DNA of 64,000 nt. It comes from Yarrowia lipolytica (taxonomy: Eukaryota; Ascomycota; Dipodascomycetes; Dipodascales). Under the pieces are notes generated by a model. The model saw only the letters and a program-made list of their open reading frames with translations, did not search any database and was not told where the DNA came from. The position numbers and the translations under genes are program-made. How positions within the stretch are numbered: the stretch's first letter is position 1; each line of letters starts with the position of its first letter. The stretch lies in the NCBI RefSeq assembly GCF_001761485.1, contig NC_090775.1:2046001-2110000 (forward strand). Direction: 5' to 3'. Below, in pieces: positions 52,081 through 63,360 of the stretch.

Positions 52081-55000
52081 CTAGACAACGAGAGCGACAA
52101 AGGGGACCATGAAAAGGGCAATGGAGAACCTGGTTGAAGAAGCAGAGTTGGCCTGCTCGGGTGTATGTTGAGGAGCAGACTCAACAGGCTGCTGGGGAAC
52201 CTCAGGGGTGGGCACAACAGATTCAATAGGTTTGACAGGCTCTGAAGGAAACTCAGGAACCTCAGGTCTAGAGGGAACCTCAGGAATGTTCTCCACAGGG
52301 ACCTCAGGAACAGGTTCATTAGGGGTCTGGGGCTCCTTGGGCTCCTCGGGATCCTCGGTAGCAACAGGAACCTCTGGTTGCTCAGGAGTGGGCTGCACAG
52401 GGATCGCTGGAACCTCAGGGGTAGGCTTGGGCTGCTCAGGAGTGGGTTCGACAGGCTCGGCAGGGATCACAGGAACCTCAGGAATGGGTTTGGGCTCAGG
52501 AACTTCAGGAGTGGGCTTGGGCCCAGGAACCTCAGGAGTGGGCTTGGGCTCAGGAACCTCAGGAGTGGGTTTGGGCCCAGGAACCTCAGGAGTAGTGCAG
52601 TCTTCACAAACGGTAGTGGTAGTCACCACAGTCTTACACACTTCCTCCTCGCAAATAGTAACGGTCTCGGTCTTGATCACGGGAATGGTGATGATAGGGT
52701 AGACAGGGAAGAGAGGTCTGGTCAGTGTAGGCTTGCCAGGAACCTCGGGTACAGGACTGGACTTCTCAGGGATCTCGGATGTAGGAGTAGTTATCTGAGG
52801 GATCTCAGGTGTAGGTGTAGACTTCTGAGGCTGAGGGGTCTCTTCAGGGTCACAAGGAACAGTCAGAGTGATGGTCTTGGAAGAGATGGTGGTGATGACT
52901 GTGGTGGACGAGGGATTGGGAGGCACGTGGGTGGTGAGAGTGATAGGGATAGTGGTGCATTCTTCCTCACATACAGTCACAGTTGTAGTGTAAGTTGTAG
53001 GGCCATGAGGACAGTAATCTGTGGTCACTGTGGTGGTAGAAGGGTTTCCATCAGGATCAGTGGTGGTCAAAGTGGTCACACACACAGTGGAACTAGGTCC
53101 AGGAGTTGTGCTGAGCGTGGAAGGCTCCGAAATGGGATCGGAAGTCTGGGGGAGCTCAGTCTGCGGCACAGAGGTCATGGGAGTCACAGGCTTGGAAGTG
53201 CAAATGTCAGTGGTGATGGTGTAAGTGGAAGGCTCTCCTGAGGGAGGTGTGCTCACAATTGTAGTGACAGACTCGCAGGGGTCAGTAGAAGTGACTGTAT
53301 CAGTGGTGATGGGCTCAGAGGTCGAAGGAGTCTCTGTCGTGAAAGTCTCTGAAGTGATTGGGATCGAAGTCTCAGGGACAGACGAAGAACAAGTATTTGT
53401 GGTGACAGTAGTGGTGATGGGAGGTCCAACGGGAGGAGTGGAGGTAATAACCGAGGTGGTCGCACAAGGGTCTGTTGTCTGAGGGGTAGAAGAGGGTGGA
53501 GTGGTTTGTTTCTCAGGAGTTGTGGTTGTCTCGGTGGTTGAGGGCTCAGTTGTCAGCTGCTCAGTGGTGGGCTCGGGAGTAGAAGAGGGCTCAGTAGAGG
53601 AAGGCTCTGTTGTCTCAGGAGAAGAGGGCTCAGTGGAGGATGGCTCTGTAGTCTCAGGAGTGGAAGAGGGCTCAGTAGAGGAAGGCTCTGTCGTCTCAGG
53701 AGAAGAAGAGGGATCAGTAGTTGGTTTCTCAGTGGTAGACTTAGGGGTGGTGGACTCATTTGTGGTGGTGACATCGAGGGTGGTGGAAGGCTCTGTTGTC
53801 TCAGGAATGGGAGAGGACTCAGTAGAGGAAGGCTCTGTAGTCACAGGAGAAGAAGAGAGATCAGTAGTTGGTTTCTCAGTGGTGGACTCAGGTTTGGTGG
53901 TGACATCGTCAGTGGTGGTGACATCGTCGGTGGTTGAAGGAGCTGTAGTTGACTCAGGAGTGGAAGAGGGCTCAGTAGAGGAAGGCTCAGTAGAGGAAGG
54001 CTCTGTAGTCACAGGAGTAGAAGAGGACTCAGTTGAGGAAGGCTCTGTAGTCTCAGGAGTGGAAGAAGGCTCAATGGTGGACTCAGGGGTGCTGGTGGGC
54101 TCCTCAGAGGTAGAGGGAATCGTGGACGACTCAGGAGTTGTTGTTGGATCTTCAGTGGTCGAAGGCTCTGTAGAAGAAGGAGTGATCTGCTCCTCGGGGG
54201 TAGTGATGGGTTCAGTAGAAGAGGGAATCGCTATGTTAGTTATGAGAAGAGGACGGTTTAGGTGATGCATCTCTTTGAATTGTAGTCCCATTTAGCAGTC
54301 AAATTGAAGTAAAAGGAACCACGGCGTTCAATGAGTTTGTAACACTGCTCGACACGTGTTTGTGTCGGAATTCGAAATACTTACACTCGGTTACAGAAGC
54401 AGATCCTCCGCCCTCGGGTGGGCAGGCGTCACAAATGTAGGCGGCAGCTCCGGCAGCAGTACCGGTTCTGTCCCCGGGGGTTGTCCATCGAGTATCTTCG
54501 TTGGGGTTAGCATGGTACCACAGTGTCCATTCAACTTCCAGATGGTAAACCTCAGCAATTTTCTCGATATGAGAAACAAAGGACATGTCTACGTTGTACT
54601 CGCCCTGTGGATGGTTTTTGGGGAGGTTGAAAAGTCGACCAGTGAATGAAGTAGGATCCGCCTTGGTAACAGAGGTGTAGTCACTGTTTTCATAGGGGTT
54701 GATGGGGGTCACACCAGAAGGATTTCCAAACTCATCAACGTCGTGAAGCAGCTCCAGCACCATGTTATCCTTGATATCCTTGACGCTCTTGAAGGCGGAG
54801 TTTCCATCAGGAATTGTAACTGTGAACTGAATTCGGTCCCAAGGGGTCTGGGGAAATCTGACAGTCCATGCAAACATGTCGTCCTTTCGCTGTCCAAATA
54901 CATGGGCCTCGGAAACCTCTATGCTGGGATCGATGGTAATAGTATCAGAGAGAGTCTGCGAGCCAGACTCGACAGTAACAATGATGGTCTCAGCCGTCTC

Positions 55001-55390
55001 GCCAAGCTTGGACTTGTCGAACGGAGCCTCGAAAGAAATGTCTCCAGAAAGGTCAGTCTTTCCCTGAACTGAGTCAGTGTAGGTGGCAGTAAAAGTGTTT
55101 CCAGAATTCTTGATTTGCATGATGTCGTTTCCGTTCTGGTCCTTGACTGTGAAGTCATGGGACGGAACACTAGCCCGGTTGTCAACAGTAAAAGTGAAGT
55201 AGTCGCCAGACTGGATATCGTCAGCAGTAGGATTGAGCTCAAAGTCCAAGTCCCAGATCCACTGGGCAGAGAACTTGCCCTCCTTGGAGTTATCAGCCAG
55301 AGTGTGGACATCAAGAGAGGTCAGAGGCGATGCGACCTCCTTGGCAACCACTAAAAGTGCCTGCAGTGCCAACAGGTAGAATGGTTTCAT
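52081..55390 (-). CDS. GPI-anchored adhesin-like cell wall protein
   Basis: Two exons, 54385-55390 and 52081-54230, giving about 1051 residues. Order: signal peptide (MKPFYLLALQALLVVAKEVAS), a folded N-terminal part of about 315 residues with beta-strand-like segments (GDYFTFTVDNRASVPSHDFT; DRIQFTVTIPDGNSAFKSV) that recalls fungal Als/flocculin ligand-binding domains, a Cys pair (CDAC), then a huge Thr/Ser/Pro/Glu-rich stalk (TEPSSTEPSSTPE-type repeats), Cys-containing spacers (TVCEEECTTIPIT; CEDCTTPEVPG), a Pro-rich EVPGPKPTPEVPEPKP array, and a hydrophobic GPI signal (SIALFMVPFVALVV) after NSASS. The start at 55390 is chosen for the signal peptide; the frame is open 41 codons further up. 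TATA-like tatttatatat lies about 60 bases upstream. Ligand unknown. Confidence 0.82.
52208..52590 (-). repeat. Pro-rich EVPxPKPTP coding repeats
   Basis: Repeated 24-bp units (tcaggaacctcaggagtgggct-like on the plus strand) encode tandem PKPTPEVP blocks in the adhesin-like protein, clearest at 52495-52590. Confidence 0.8.
53560..54180 (-). repeat. Ser/Thr/Pro-rich coding repeats of the adhesin
   Basis: Imperfect short repeats (ggctcagtagaggaaggctc-like on plus) encoding TEPSSTEPSST. The plus strand shows a 254-codon Val/Ser/Glu-rich frame that is only a shadow of this repeat. Confidence 0.85.
54231..54384 (-). other. Intron of the adhesin gene (154 nt)
   Basis: 5' site GAG T|GTAAGT and 3' end ACTAACATAG|CG, again with the branch site next to the acceptor. 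It joins SVTE to SIPSSTEP, i.e. the folded domain to the repeat stalk. Total coding length (3156 nt) is divisible by three. Confidence 0.88.
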
Positions 55391-57029
55391 GTCGTTGGAG
55401 TTGTAAAACGAAAGTGCTGAGTTGTACCGGACCACATCACCACAGAAACAGTTGTATTTATATATTGGGGCCCCCCTCAGTTGGAAATCCACAGCAATGA
55501 GGTTCCATGCCACAAACCACGCATGTATAATTTATTTTGAACAAGCGTATGAGGCATTGGACAACGGATGATCTTGTATTTGGGAGCCGCAGTCAGTGGG
55601 TGTATTGAGAAGTTAGTCAGCTGGTAAATGTCTTGAAAGTGCACAGAAAAAGTAGTTGAAGACAACAGGTTGCCTGCTCATAAATATCCATCGATATCCT
55701 TCTAGATACCCGCTACACTCGTATGGGCAAAGTTATACAGTATCCGATGAGTATCGTGTTATAGAGTTGGGCAATTGACTGGTTGGAAAAGCCAAGATGC
55801 AGAGTCAATTTTAGACACATTGATTTGCTCTTGACGAGAGAACAGTACATCATAGTCGCACTTGTAATAGTCTCACAACACTGAATCCGACATCATTAGT
55901 GAAATAGAAGCATCAGTTCAACTTGTTGACAATTGATTTCTCTCTAAATTGATGAGCAATTGTACAACTTGTCTCCATAACCTGCCTAAACCTGGTGGAC
56001 ATGCTCCCTCATATTTGAGTTCATATATGCAGGATGCAAAATTACTTATTTGAGACACAATAGAGCCACGATCCATTGTTATCCCGAGACGAAGAGACTC
56101 TCGGACATATTGGGGCCAAATTACGCGAAATTTGAACCCGTGATATGCCCCCCATTTTGGGTCTTTTCTGCTTCGTTTTCCGAATTCTCAAATCCTCCGT
56201 TATGCTCGACACGGTTCCTACGTGGTTTTGTTCAGCTACAGGAACATACCCTTTGGGGAGTCCTATAGAGATCGGATATGGCGTGTCAAAAACAGAACCT
56301 CATCATATTACAAGCTCTCTTCTCAGATAAAGAACCCTTCGGACAAATGAGACACCGTGTTTCATTCTGGCATCAAGCCGTCTTGTGGTTGAAACAAGAG
56401 CTTGCAGTGTCACCAGTCACCAATATTTTGAGATGACATGTTCTTAATAATTCCCTTCGTTGTTTGTATTGTTATTCGGCCCTTGTCCCTGTTAACCGTT
56501 AACCAGTCAGCTTGTGCACTGCAACCGCGCTGCAACTTCCTGTACCCACATGCACTCCGAAATATTTCCGTATCGAGAACCCATCCACATTCTGTTCATT
56601 TACTTCTCAGTGCGCCTCCTTGTCATATTGGTTCTATTGTTAGATCGTGGCATGGAGCGGCGGGGTAGAGTGAAATGTGACCAAACTGGATGATAGTGAA
56701 GCAATGAAACGGACAAGATCTGGCTATTAGATCATCAGCAGAAGTAAACGTGCGAGGCTGCTAGTATTTGAAGTATCTTTCGGAAATCCATGAAATTGTA
56801 AAAGGTCAAAATTGTTCAATTGCAATACAATATGCTGCACATGACGATTTCCATTCCAGCTAGGAACATGCTGTAGTGTACACTGTACTTGGATGATGCG
56901 AGATTTGTTCAGTATAATGTACATAAGTGCAGTACTTACTTTACTGTACGCAATGCGTGTGCACGTAGCTGTAAATAGCAACAGAGAGACACTCTCTAGA
57001 GAGGTACTGGTACAATTGAATATCATCAT
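55391..57029. other. Upstream region of the adhesin gene
   Basis: No supported gene. A TATA-like tatttatatattgggg at 55446-55461 fits the adhesin promoter. The long unoccupied stretch is consistent with a complex promoter, as many wall adhesins have, but no specific site is identified. Confidence 0.5.
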
Positions 57030-57600
57030 GGCTCTTGTGATGTACGCCCCCACTATTGGTGTTTTAACGGTACTGTGCTGGACTCATCAGGGATGCCATT
57101 GCTCTGTTCATATGGAGAGCCCAGTGGAAACTAAACAGGAGATGTAAAAAAATGAGTCCACACGCCCGAAGAAAAGAATGCCGAGGCACTGAATGCCGAA
57201 GAAAAAGAAAACAAAATTAAAGAACAGAGTTCTCAAGAATGAAGAAAAAAAGTTCCCAGAACCGGTGATCATCCAATTACTTGAAAAGAAGCGTTTAACC
57301 TAGATCATGTATGGAAGATATAGGCTACTTGTAGAGGTGTGCGACCACTGGGCAGTGCGGGTCCAAGCGACTGACAATGTACACTGTCTCAAAAATGGGG
57401 AGGTGGAATGTGTTACAAAATAATAAGCAATAAAAAGACTTCTTCAAAAGGTCGAGACAATCAGAGTAATCAATGGAAGGTCTCCCAGGAGAAGTATTGG
57501 AGTCAATTTTCTATTATCCAAGACTGCATCACCTCCTGTTGACTCTGGGCTGGGGCGCGAACAGCCACAGAGAGTCCACCACTTTGGAGGAAGTAAACCA
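57030..57600. repeat. Eroded relative of the 3.4 kb repeat
   Basis: Patchy similarity, in the same order, to the 5' part of copies A and B. gcccccactattggtgtttt matches gcccccactgttgatgtttc; ggactcatcaggg matches ggtctcatcaggg; ttgaaaagaagcgt matches ctggaaagaagcgt; and ctgcatcacctcct is identical. An (a/c)gaaagaaaa-rich stretch lies between them as in the copies. This looks like an old, decayed member of the family. Confidence 0.5.
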
Positions 57601-60089
57601 TCGAATGGGTTAGTTGCGATAAAAAAAGACTGTTGAGATTTATGGGACTGAGTACGGGTAATTGTACTCAATGAGCCATGGGCGACCATATTAACGACTC
57701 TAGAACACACACACAGAATCAAAGCAAGAAATATAACCCATGTGTGCAAAACACATAATAATTTCAACAACGGAAATTGTAGCATCTGTCCTAAACTCGT
57801 CAGTCATACAAGCAAACCAATACTGAAATTCAAGGGCCCCTTTTGAGACATTATTCTATGAGAATATATATGATGTAACTATATCTTATTGTCCTGTTTT
57901 TCTCAACTTCAGTGTCTGAGCTATGCTGACATAATTTCTCATTATAAGTACATGGTACGTCCAAAAGTACATACAGTACTTCATCCTCGTATGTTAAAAT
58001 AATAAACTGTCATACTGACGTTTCATTCATCTCAGAGATGATCATTGTTGCAGCGAAAGAACTTGAAGTCTAGACTTGGCAGAGTCAAGCTGCCTCGAAC
58101 GCTTCACGACAGAGACTAATGAAATGAGTTGTACTAGGACGAATGTTGAGCATATTCCATGACAAATAATGAATTTATTTCACAACAAAGTCTTTGAAAT
58201 TTGGCCTTTCCCCTCACCCTTACTAAGTACAACTCGGTCCAGTGTAGAACATACAGTACATATTGTCCTTTTTCCTACTCGTACTCGTACTACTCCCTCC
58301 TTGGTATATGCAACATAGCAACATGTCCACTCACTTAACCGACGACGAGTTTGATCCAGTCGGGGCTTAATTAGAATCATTCTTTGGATAATTCCTCTAT
58401 TTCCCCAATTTTCTCTTTTATTTATTTTTATTGAAGTTCTGTCACATTCAAACAGTTTGAAAGATGGAGTTGCTAAGGCAGATGAGAACAATACGGGTCA
58501 TTAGATGGCAAGAAAACACCGCAATACCTGCAGAAATCTTGAGAACTTCTTGGTCATAAAAATAATTTATCAATCGATTCTATACACTCAATGAAATTGA
58601 TATTTGTTTTCTCATATTGGTTACATTTGTTCTCGAATGCTCTAGATATGCAAAATCAAGGTTAAGGTTCTATTTTCCACCCGAATACGACAAAATGAAC
58701 ATCCACCAAAATCTGGTACGGACATGAACGGTTGATTGTTATTATGATATTTGCATTGGTTAAATATTGTGAATTATGCAATAGATATGGTTATTGATTT
58801 CTCCGTGTATATCACTTCCCTTTGCTGTACGCCCGTTCTTCGAGAATGTTCACTCGCTTTTGCTCATGCAGGGGTCGACACGAATTTCGCCGCTAATGCA
58901 ACTCTGACATTACGAATGGAGACTCAATAAGGCTACCTCAACAGTATAAAAGGCCCCTTGATCGCCCTGTTTTTCCAGTATCAGAAGTCGATCAGTCTCT
59001 CAGCTTTTGCAGAGGATTTGATCACTTCGAGAGATGCAGACACCGCTGAGCGAAAGCTATGAATCAGTACTCGACTGGCGCGCGAGCGGATATTCACTTC
59101 ACCCCTACCATGACACAACTTGAGTTCTCTTAACTGACGAGTTGGAGAGTCAGCACACCTCTCTTCATGCATCTACGGGATGGAGCTAGGACGAGCAAAG
59201 ATTCGCTATCTACTCAGGAGCTCCTTCTCTCAGATGGTTCGCAACCACGGGTGAAACTCCCAGCATGAACAACATTTTGGGGTCTGCTCTACTGGTTCTG
59301 TCGCAAGACAGTATTCCAGAAGTTGCTGAACGGATGCTGCAAAGCCTCTGCTACGACGCAACTGGTGAGACTGATTAAAAACGCATGAGCGAGTAACTAA
59401 AACGTGAAGCTGAGCACAAACTACGAAGCTACCGAGTGAAAGGAAACCCCTCAGTACATGCACTAAGAGGACGCAGGGTGATGACGAGTTGGAGACTTAG
59501 CAAGCCCCTCATGAATCCTGTCTCCGTGGATATGAAGCGGTGACGGACACGGAAACGTCCATGAGCTCTCCGAAAGTATGGGTAGCTCCCTTGGGTGCAA
59601 CTCCCTGTATGGATAATACCTCCTGAATGCTTTGGAGGGATGGACTGTCGTTTGAACAGTCATATGTCTCCTCCATCTGCTGTTGACTTGGTATCAGCAA
59701 CACCAAGGAATTCACGGTAAAGAGAACCGCTGACACACGATCCGAACCTGAACCAGCTTTTTTCCGCCTGAGCCATAAGCGTCTGCAAAGACCGCCACCG
59801 AGCAAAGTGTTGTTTGTGCCCAACCTGCCCCAGACCGCCAGAGCAAAGAGCCAGTCCGAGCCGCAATGAGCCAGAACTGGAGCCGCCGACCGACAAATGC
59901 CAACAACAAAACACTAAGAGAATGCTGAAAAGCCGCCTGGAGTTGCACGATGGTGAAATTCCACCAGCCCCCAGAGAAGGAGACGTTGTAGCGACTGAGA
60001 CACGTTAAGTTATGCCAGCACAAGAGTGACACTGTGAAACGATGACGGCAGCGCGAAGGTGGAACTGTGAACTGTGAGAGCAGAATGCC

Positions 60090-60290
60090 AGCACCTTGAG
60101 AGCATGGGCCAGAGCCAATCAGTAAGAGCCAGAGCCATGACGATAAGCCAGTGAGTGTCAATGAGCTAATAAGAGCTAGGTGTTATGCCAATGAGAGCCT
60201 GAGCTGAATCGAGCCAGAGCCAATAAGAGCAGAGAGATCCAAAGCCAACGAGCCAGATCTAAAGAGTCAGAGCTCCACAGAGGAGCCATA
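60090..60290. repeat. Degenerate gagcca-rich array
   Basis: About a dozen gagcca, aagcca or gagcta words at irregular 6-20 base spacing. The same hexamer is the core of the 18-bp array inside copies A and B. Confidence 0.6.
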
Positions 60291-60330
60291 CTAAAGGCAG
60301 TCGGAAGTTGATCTTCTTGATCCAAGAAAG

Positions 60331-60420
60331 GATGTAGGCAGTCGAACCTCGACACGAGGATGTAGACGAGACCGAACCTTTTAGTCTATAGAAAAGAGGA
60401 TGTAAGCAGTGAGCTGAACC
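60331..60420. repeat. Three imperfect aggatgta...gaacct units
   Basis: aggatgtaggcagtcgaacct, aggatgtagacgagaccgaacct and aggatgtaagcagtgagctg(aacct), with spacers of about 10-25 bases. Confidence 0.7.
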
Positions 60421-60711
60421 TCTGGGATTAATATATTATGGCCCATGAAAGCCCACCCAAATCATCGCCTGTTATAGTGTTTCTGTAAAAGTAGTTGTGC
60501 TGAATTGTAGATAAGTGTCATGGAATGCAATGCAAGTAGCTTCACTTCTTAGGTATACGAAAGAGTATATAAACTTTTCAATATCAACAATGAAAATTTC
60601 CCGATCCGGTAATATATTACTGATCTTAAGGGAAAAAACTAGGAAAATTCAACTTTTATAGTCCATAATTATCTTATATTGCTATATAATTCCCTAATAT
60701 ATATACTGTAC

Positions 60712-60764
60712 GACTATTTTCAAAGTACCAAACAGTCCCCACTGCTGGTACTTTGAAAATAGTC
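60712..60764. repeat. Perfect stem-loop 1 of copy B
   Basis: 19-bp perfect stem (gactattttcaaagtacca with its complement) around a 15-base loop aacagtccccactgc. Confidence 0.92.
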
Positions 60765-60771
60765 CAAGTTT

Positions 60772-60829
60772 ATGACTAGTGGCTACCGACACCAACAGCC
60801 CCCACTGTTGATGTTTCGACGCTAGTCAT
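60772..60829. repeat. Stem-loop 2 of copy B
   Basis: Outer 8-bp arms atgactag/ctagtcat and an inner 6-bp hairpin caacag/ctgttg around ccccca, eight bases after stem-loop 1. Confidence 0.8.
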
Positions 60830-60957
60830 GGGTTTGGTCTCATCAGGGCAGCCAGTCCCCCGTTGTGCTTGACGCGCAAATAAAAAAAAGTAGTGGAAAA
60901 TCCACTGAGCCCTAATCCGACACCCCACCACACAACTGACATTGTGTTTTGTACACT

Positions 60958-61033
60958 GAAAAAGAGCCGTCACCGAAAAAGAGCCGTCACCGCAAATAAA
61001 GCCAAAACCGCAAATAGAGCCAACACCCGAAAG
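60958..61033. repeat. 18-bp tandem array in copy B
   Basis: Four imperfect aagagcc(g/a)(t/a)caccgcaaa units; the fourth ends in acacccgaaag as in copy A. Confidence 0.8.
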
Positions 61034-62229
61034 AAAAAAAGAGCACTGGGGGGCACCCGAGACCTACTTGCATCACTGGAAAGAAGCGTAAGACCTTGAC
61101 CACGTGAGGTTGGGGGGCGTGGTCGAAGGGTAACAAAAGTGGCATCTCTGCGAGATTCCGGTTTCTGGAGGTCTGGCAGAATCCACCGCCTCGAGCAATC
61201 TTCTGTAAAGGAAATTGAGACACTAGAGGGATGGGGATTCCCCTTCCCAATCGAGTCTCACGACGTTTCTTCCTATTCAAAACTGCCAGAAGAAGCTGAG
61301 ACGACCTTGATCCGTGGTAGACTCCAAGGAACTGAAACGAGGCTGCTCTATAGGGCCTTGGGAGGAACTTTCCACCACCCCAACGCTGCATCACCTCCTT
61401 TCCGGCCCTGGCTCTGTAACCTCCTTACAGAGTGGGTCCTCCACCGGCACTATGTGCCAAATGGAGGGGAACCAAAGCTACCTCCCGCTGTGTTAGTATC
61501 GCTCTAGAGTTTTCAAAGGCTTACGTGGAATTAGCACATGTCTCTTTGACAGCTCACTTGAAGTGACACAGACACAAAGAGCTAGAGATCGTGAAAACTC
61601 ACCCAAAAGCCAACCTGAAATGAATGAAGAGGATTGAGTCGATGTCCGTTGAATTAGTCGTAGAAGATGTGTCATAATAATGTCGTAGAAGTGTCGTGAA
61701 TGAGGTAGTAGTTGATGTCGTAGAGTGAGGAGAAATGAGGAAGAAAAATAGAAGGCCACAAACATCTTCAGAATAAGGTAAGGTGGAGATGTTACACAGA
61801 CGTGGTATAATGTTGTGGCTCTTCACCTTAATTGTATGTTTTGTTAGTCGTTTTACCGTAATAGGAAAAAATATAAAATATACACGATGTATATTCCCAG
61901 GATATAATCCCTTATTCTATATATATTTTTAATTGTATTGAATAGATGTCACAGTCACAACTATCAATATATTAAGGTTGAGATAATGCAATGGAGTGCA
62001 TATAGTCGAAACTTTGTTAATTGGGCGATGAGCTATTGATGATTGAATTAGATTCCTCATGATTGGACAATAATACTTGCTGTATCTATAATGGCATTAT
62101 CGAGAGCTTAGTCAAATAAATCATCAAATTGCAGTAATTTTTGAGGGATTGAGGGAATTGTTCTCTTTAAATACGCGACCTGGTCTGCAGGAGCATGTGG
62201 TCAAAATTTTAGATGCAGACTTATCATTG

Positions 62230-62880
62230 TGAAAACTAAAAATCAAGGAAACAATGAGATTCTTGTACTTGTAATTCTACCAAAGCTCATAGTATCTAGT
62301 ACTTGTACTAGTTTTCTACCACAGGTACACAAAAAACATCTGCAGGTCAGATCAGTTCTTACACGGATATCAATCAACTTTCTTAGGTACAGTACAGTAC
62401 TGTATTTGAAATCCACCTCGTTATGACCAATAAGTGATCCCGGCCCCCAGAAAGGTCGACTGAGATGGTACATGACGAGATCGAAGTTCGACGCCATCCA
62501 GAGGGCTTTAATCTGCTGCAGGAGCTCCCAGATATTGGCCATAGCAGAGCTTTCTTCCTGGCACTGATCGATGTGTTAAAATTGGCACCAGCTACAGATA
62601 TACGAGTTGTCATAATATGACTATCGGTGGTTTCGAGGTCTCTCTGTCTTGGAAAAAACTATTCAGGCTGGTTATAGGGTCTGGGAGTAAATACTGTTGT
62701 ATCTTGTTCCCCAGTATCGGACAGGAGAAAAAGGTGTAGGGTGGCGTTAGGATCCGGTAGTATCTGAGTGTACCCATTATTTGATGCCAACACCAGCTCT
62801 CTTTGCCGTTGTTCCATAAATGACCCCTACCTATTTCCATCCCGCAGGTATGACTCAAGTCAATAAGCCTTTCGAAGAGT
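62230..62880 (-). pseudogene. Coding-like remnant inside repeat copy B
   Basis: Minus-strand open pieces matching those of copy A (SNFDLVMYHLSRPF; ISARKKALLWPISGSS; MSHTCGMEIGRGHLWNNGKE). Broken in several places; family unknown. Treated as a fossil. Confidence 0.45.
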
Positions 62881-63163
62881 CAATACGTCTTAGATGTGGA
62901 TCGTAGATGATTTACATTAGGTCTAAAACACAGCTGCTTCGCATTGTGACCATTACAACATCTGATACTTGGAAAACAAAATACAGTAGCATTTACACAA
63001 TACAAAGCAACGATTTGGGTTATTAAACATACAGCTCTTGTGCTTCAAGACAATTAATACATTAATTATATATCCCACCCACACAACCCCAACATCCCCT
63101 TAGAATGCCTTATCCAGTATTCCCTCCGCCGCCTCTGGAAGATGAGATTGAGAAGACCACAAC

Positions 63164-63360
63164 CCGAAGACTCGAGCACTTTCTCCCTCGCACCCAGAGG
63201 TGATTGAGAACGAGGGTTCCAGTGCTTTTCCCCTCACACACGGATGTGATTGAGAAGGACACGCAACCCGAAGGTTCAAGTGCTTTCTCCCCCACACACG
63301 GATGTGATTAGAAGGCGAAACATCCCGAAGGTTTCAGGATTTCTCCGTCACACACTCTAA
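63164..63360. repeat. 55-bp tandem array in copy B
   Basis: About four imperfect units (g)ggttcaagtgctttctccc-like, followed by cacacggatgtgatt and ending cccgaa. The last unit is the most diverged. Confidence 0.75.

Larger units (their letters stand above)
57601..60562. other. Gene-poor region left of copy B
   Basis: No supported gene. A tataaaag word occurs at 58947. The phrase tgacgagttggaga recurs at 59132 and 59481 with similar flanks (an imperfect direct repeat 349 bases apart). From about 60090 to 60290 the sequence is filled with gagcca/aagagcca words, and three aggatgta-(n)-gaacct units follow at 60331-60420. Confidence 0.5.

Noticed and set aside
53501-54265. 254-codon plus-strand Val/Ser/Glu-rich frame
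   Set aside because: Shadow of the repetitive Ser/Thr/Pro codons of the adhesin-like gene on the minus strand.
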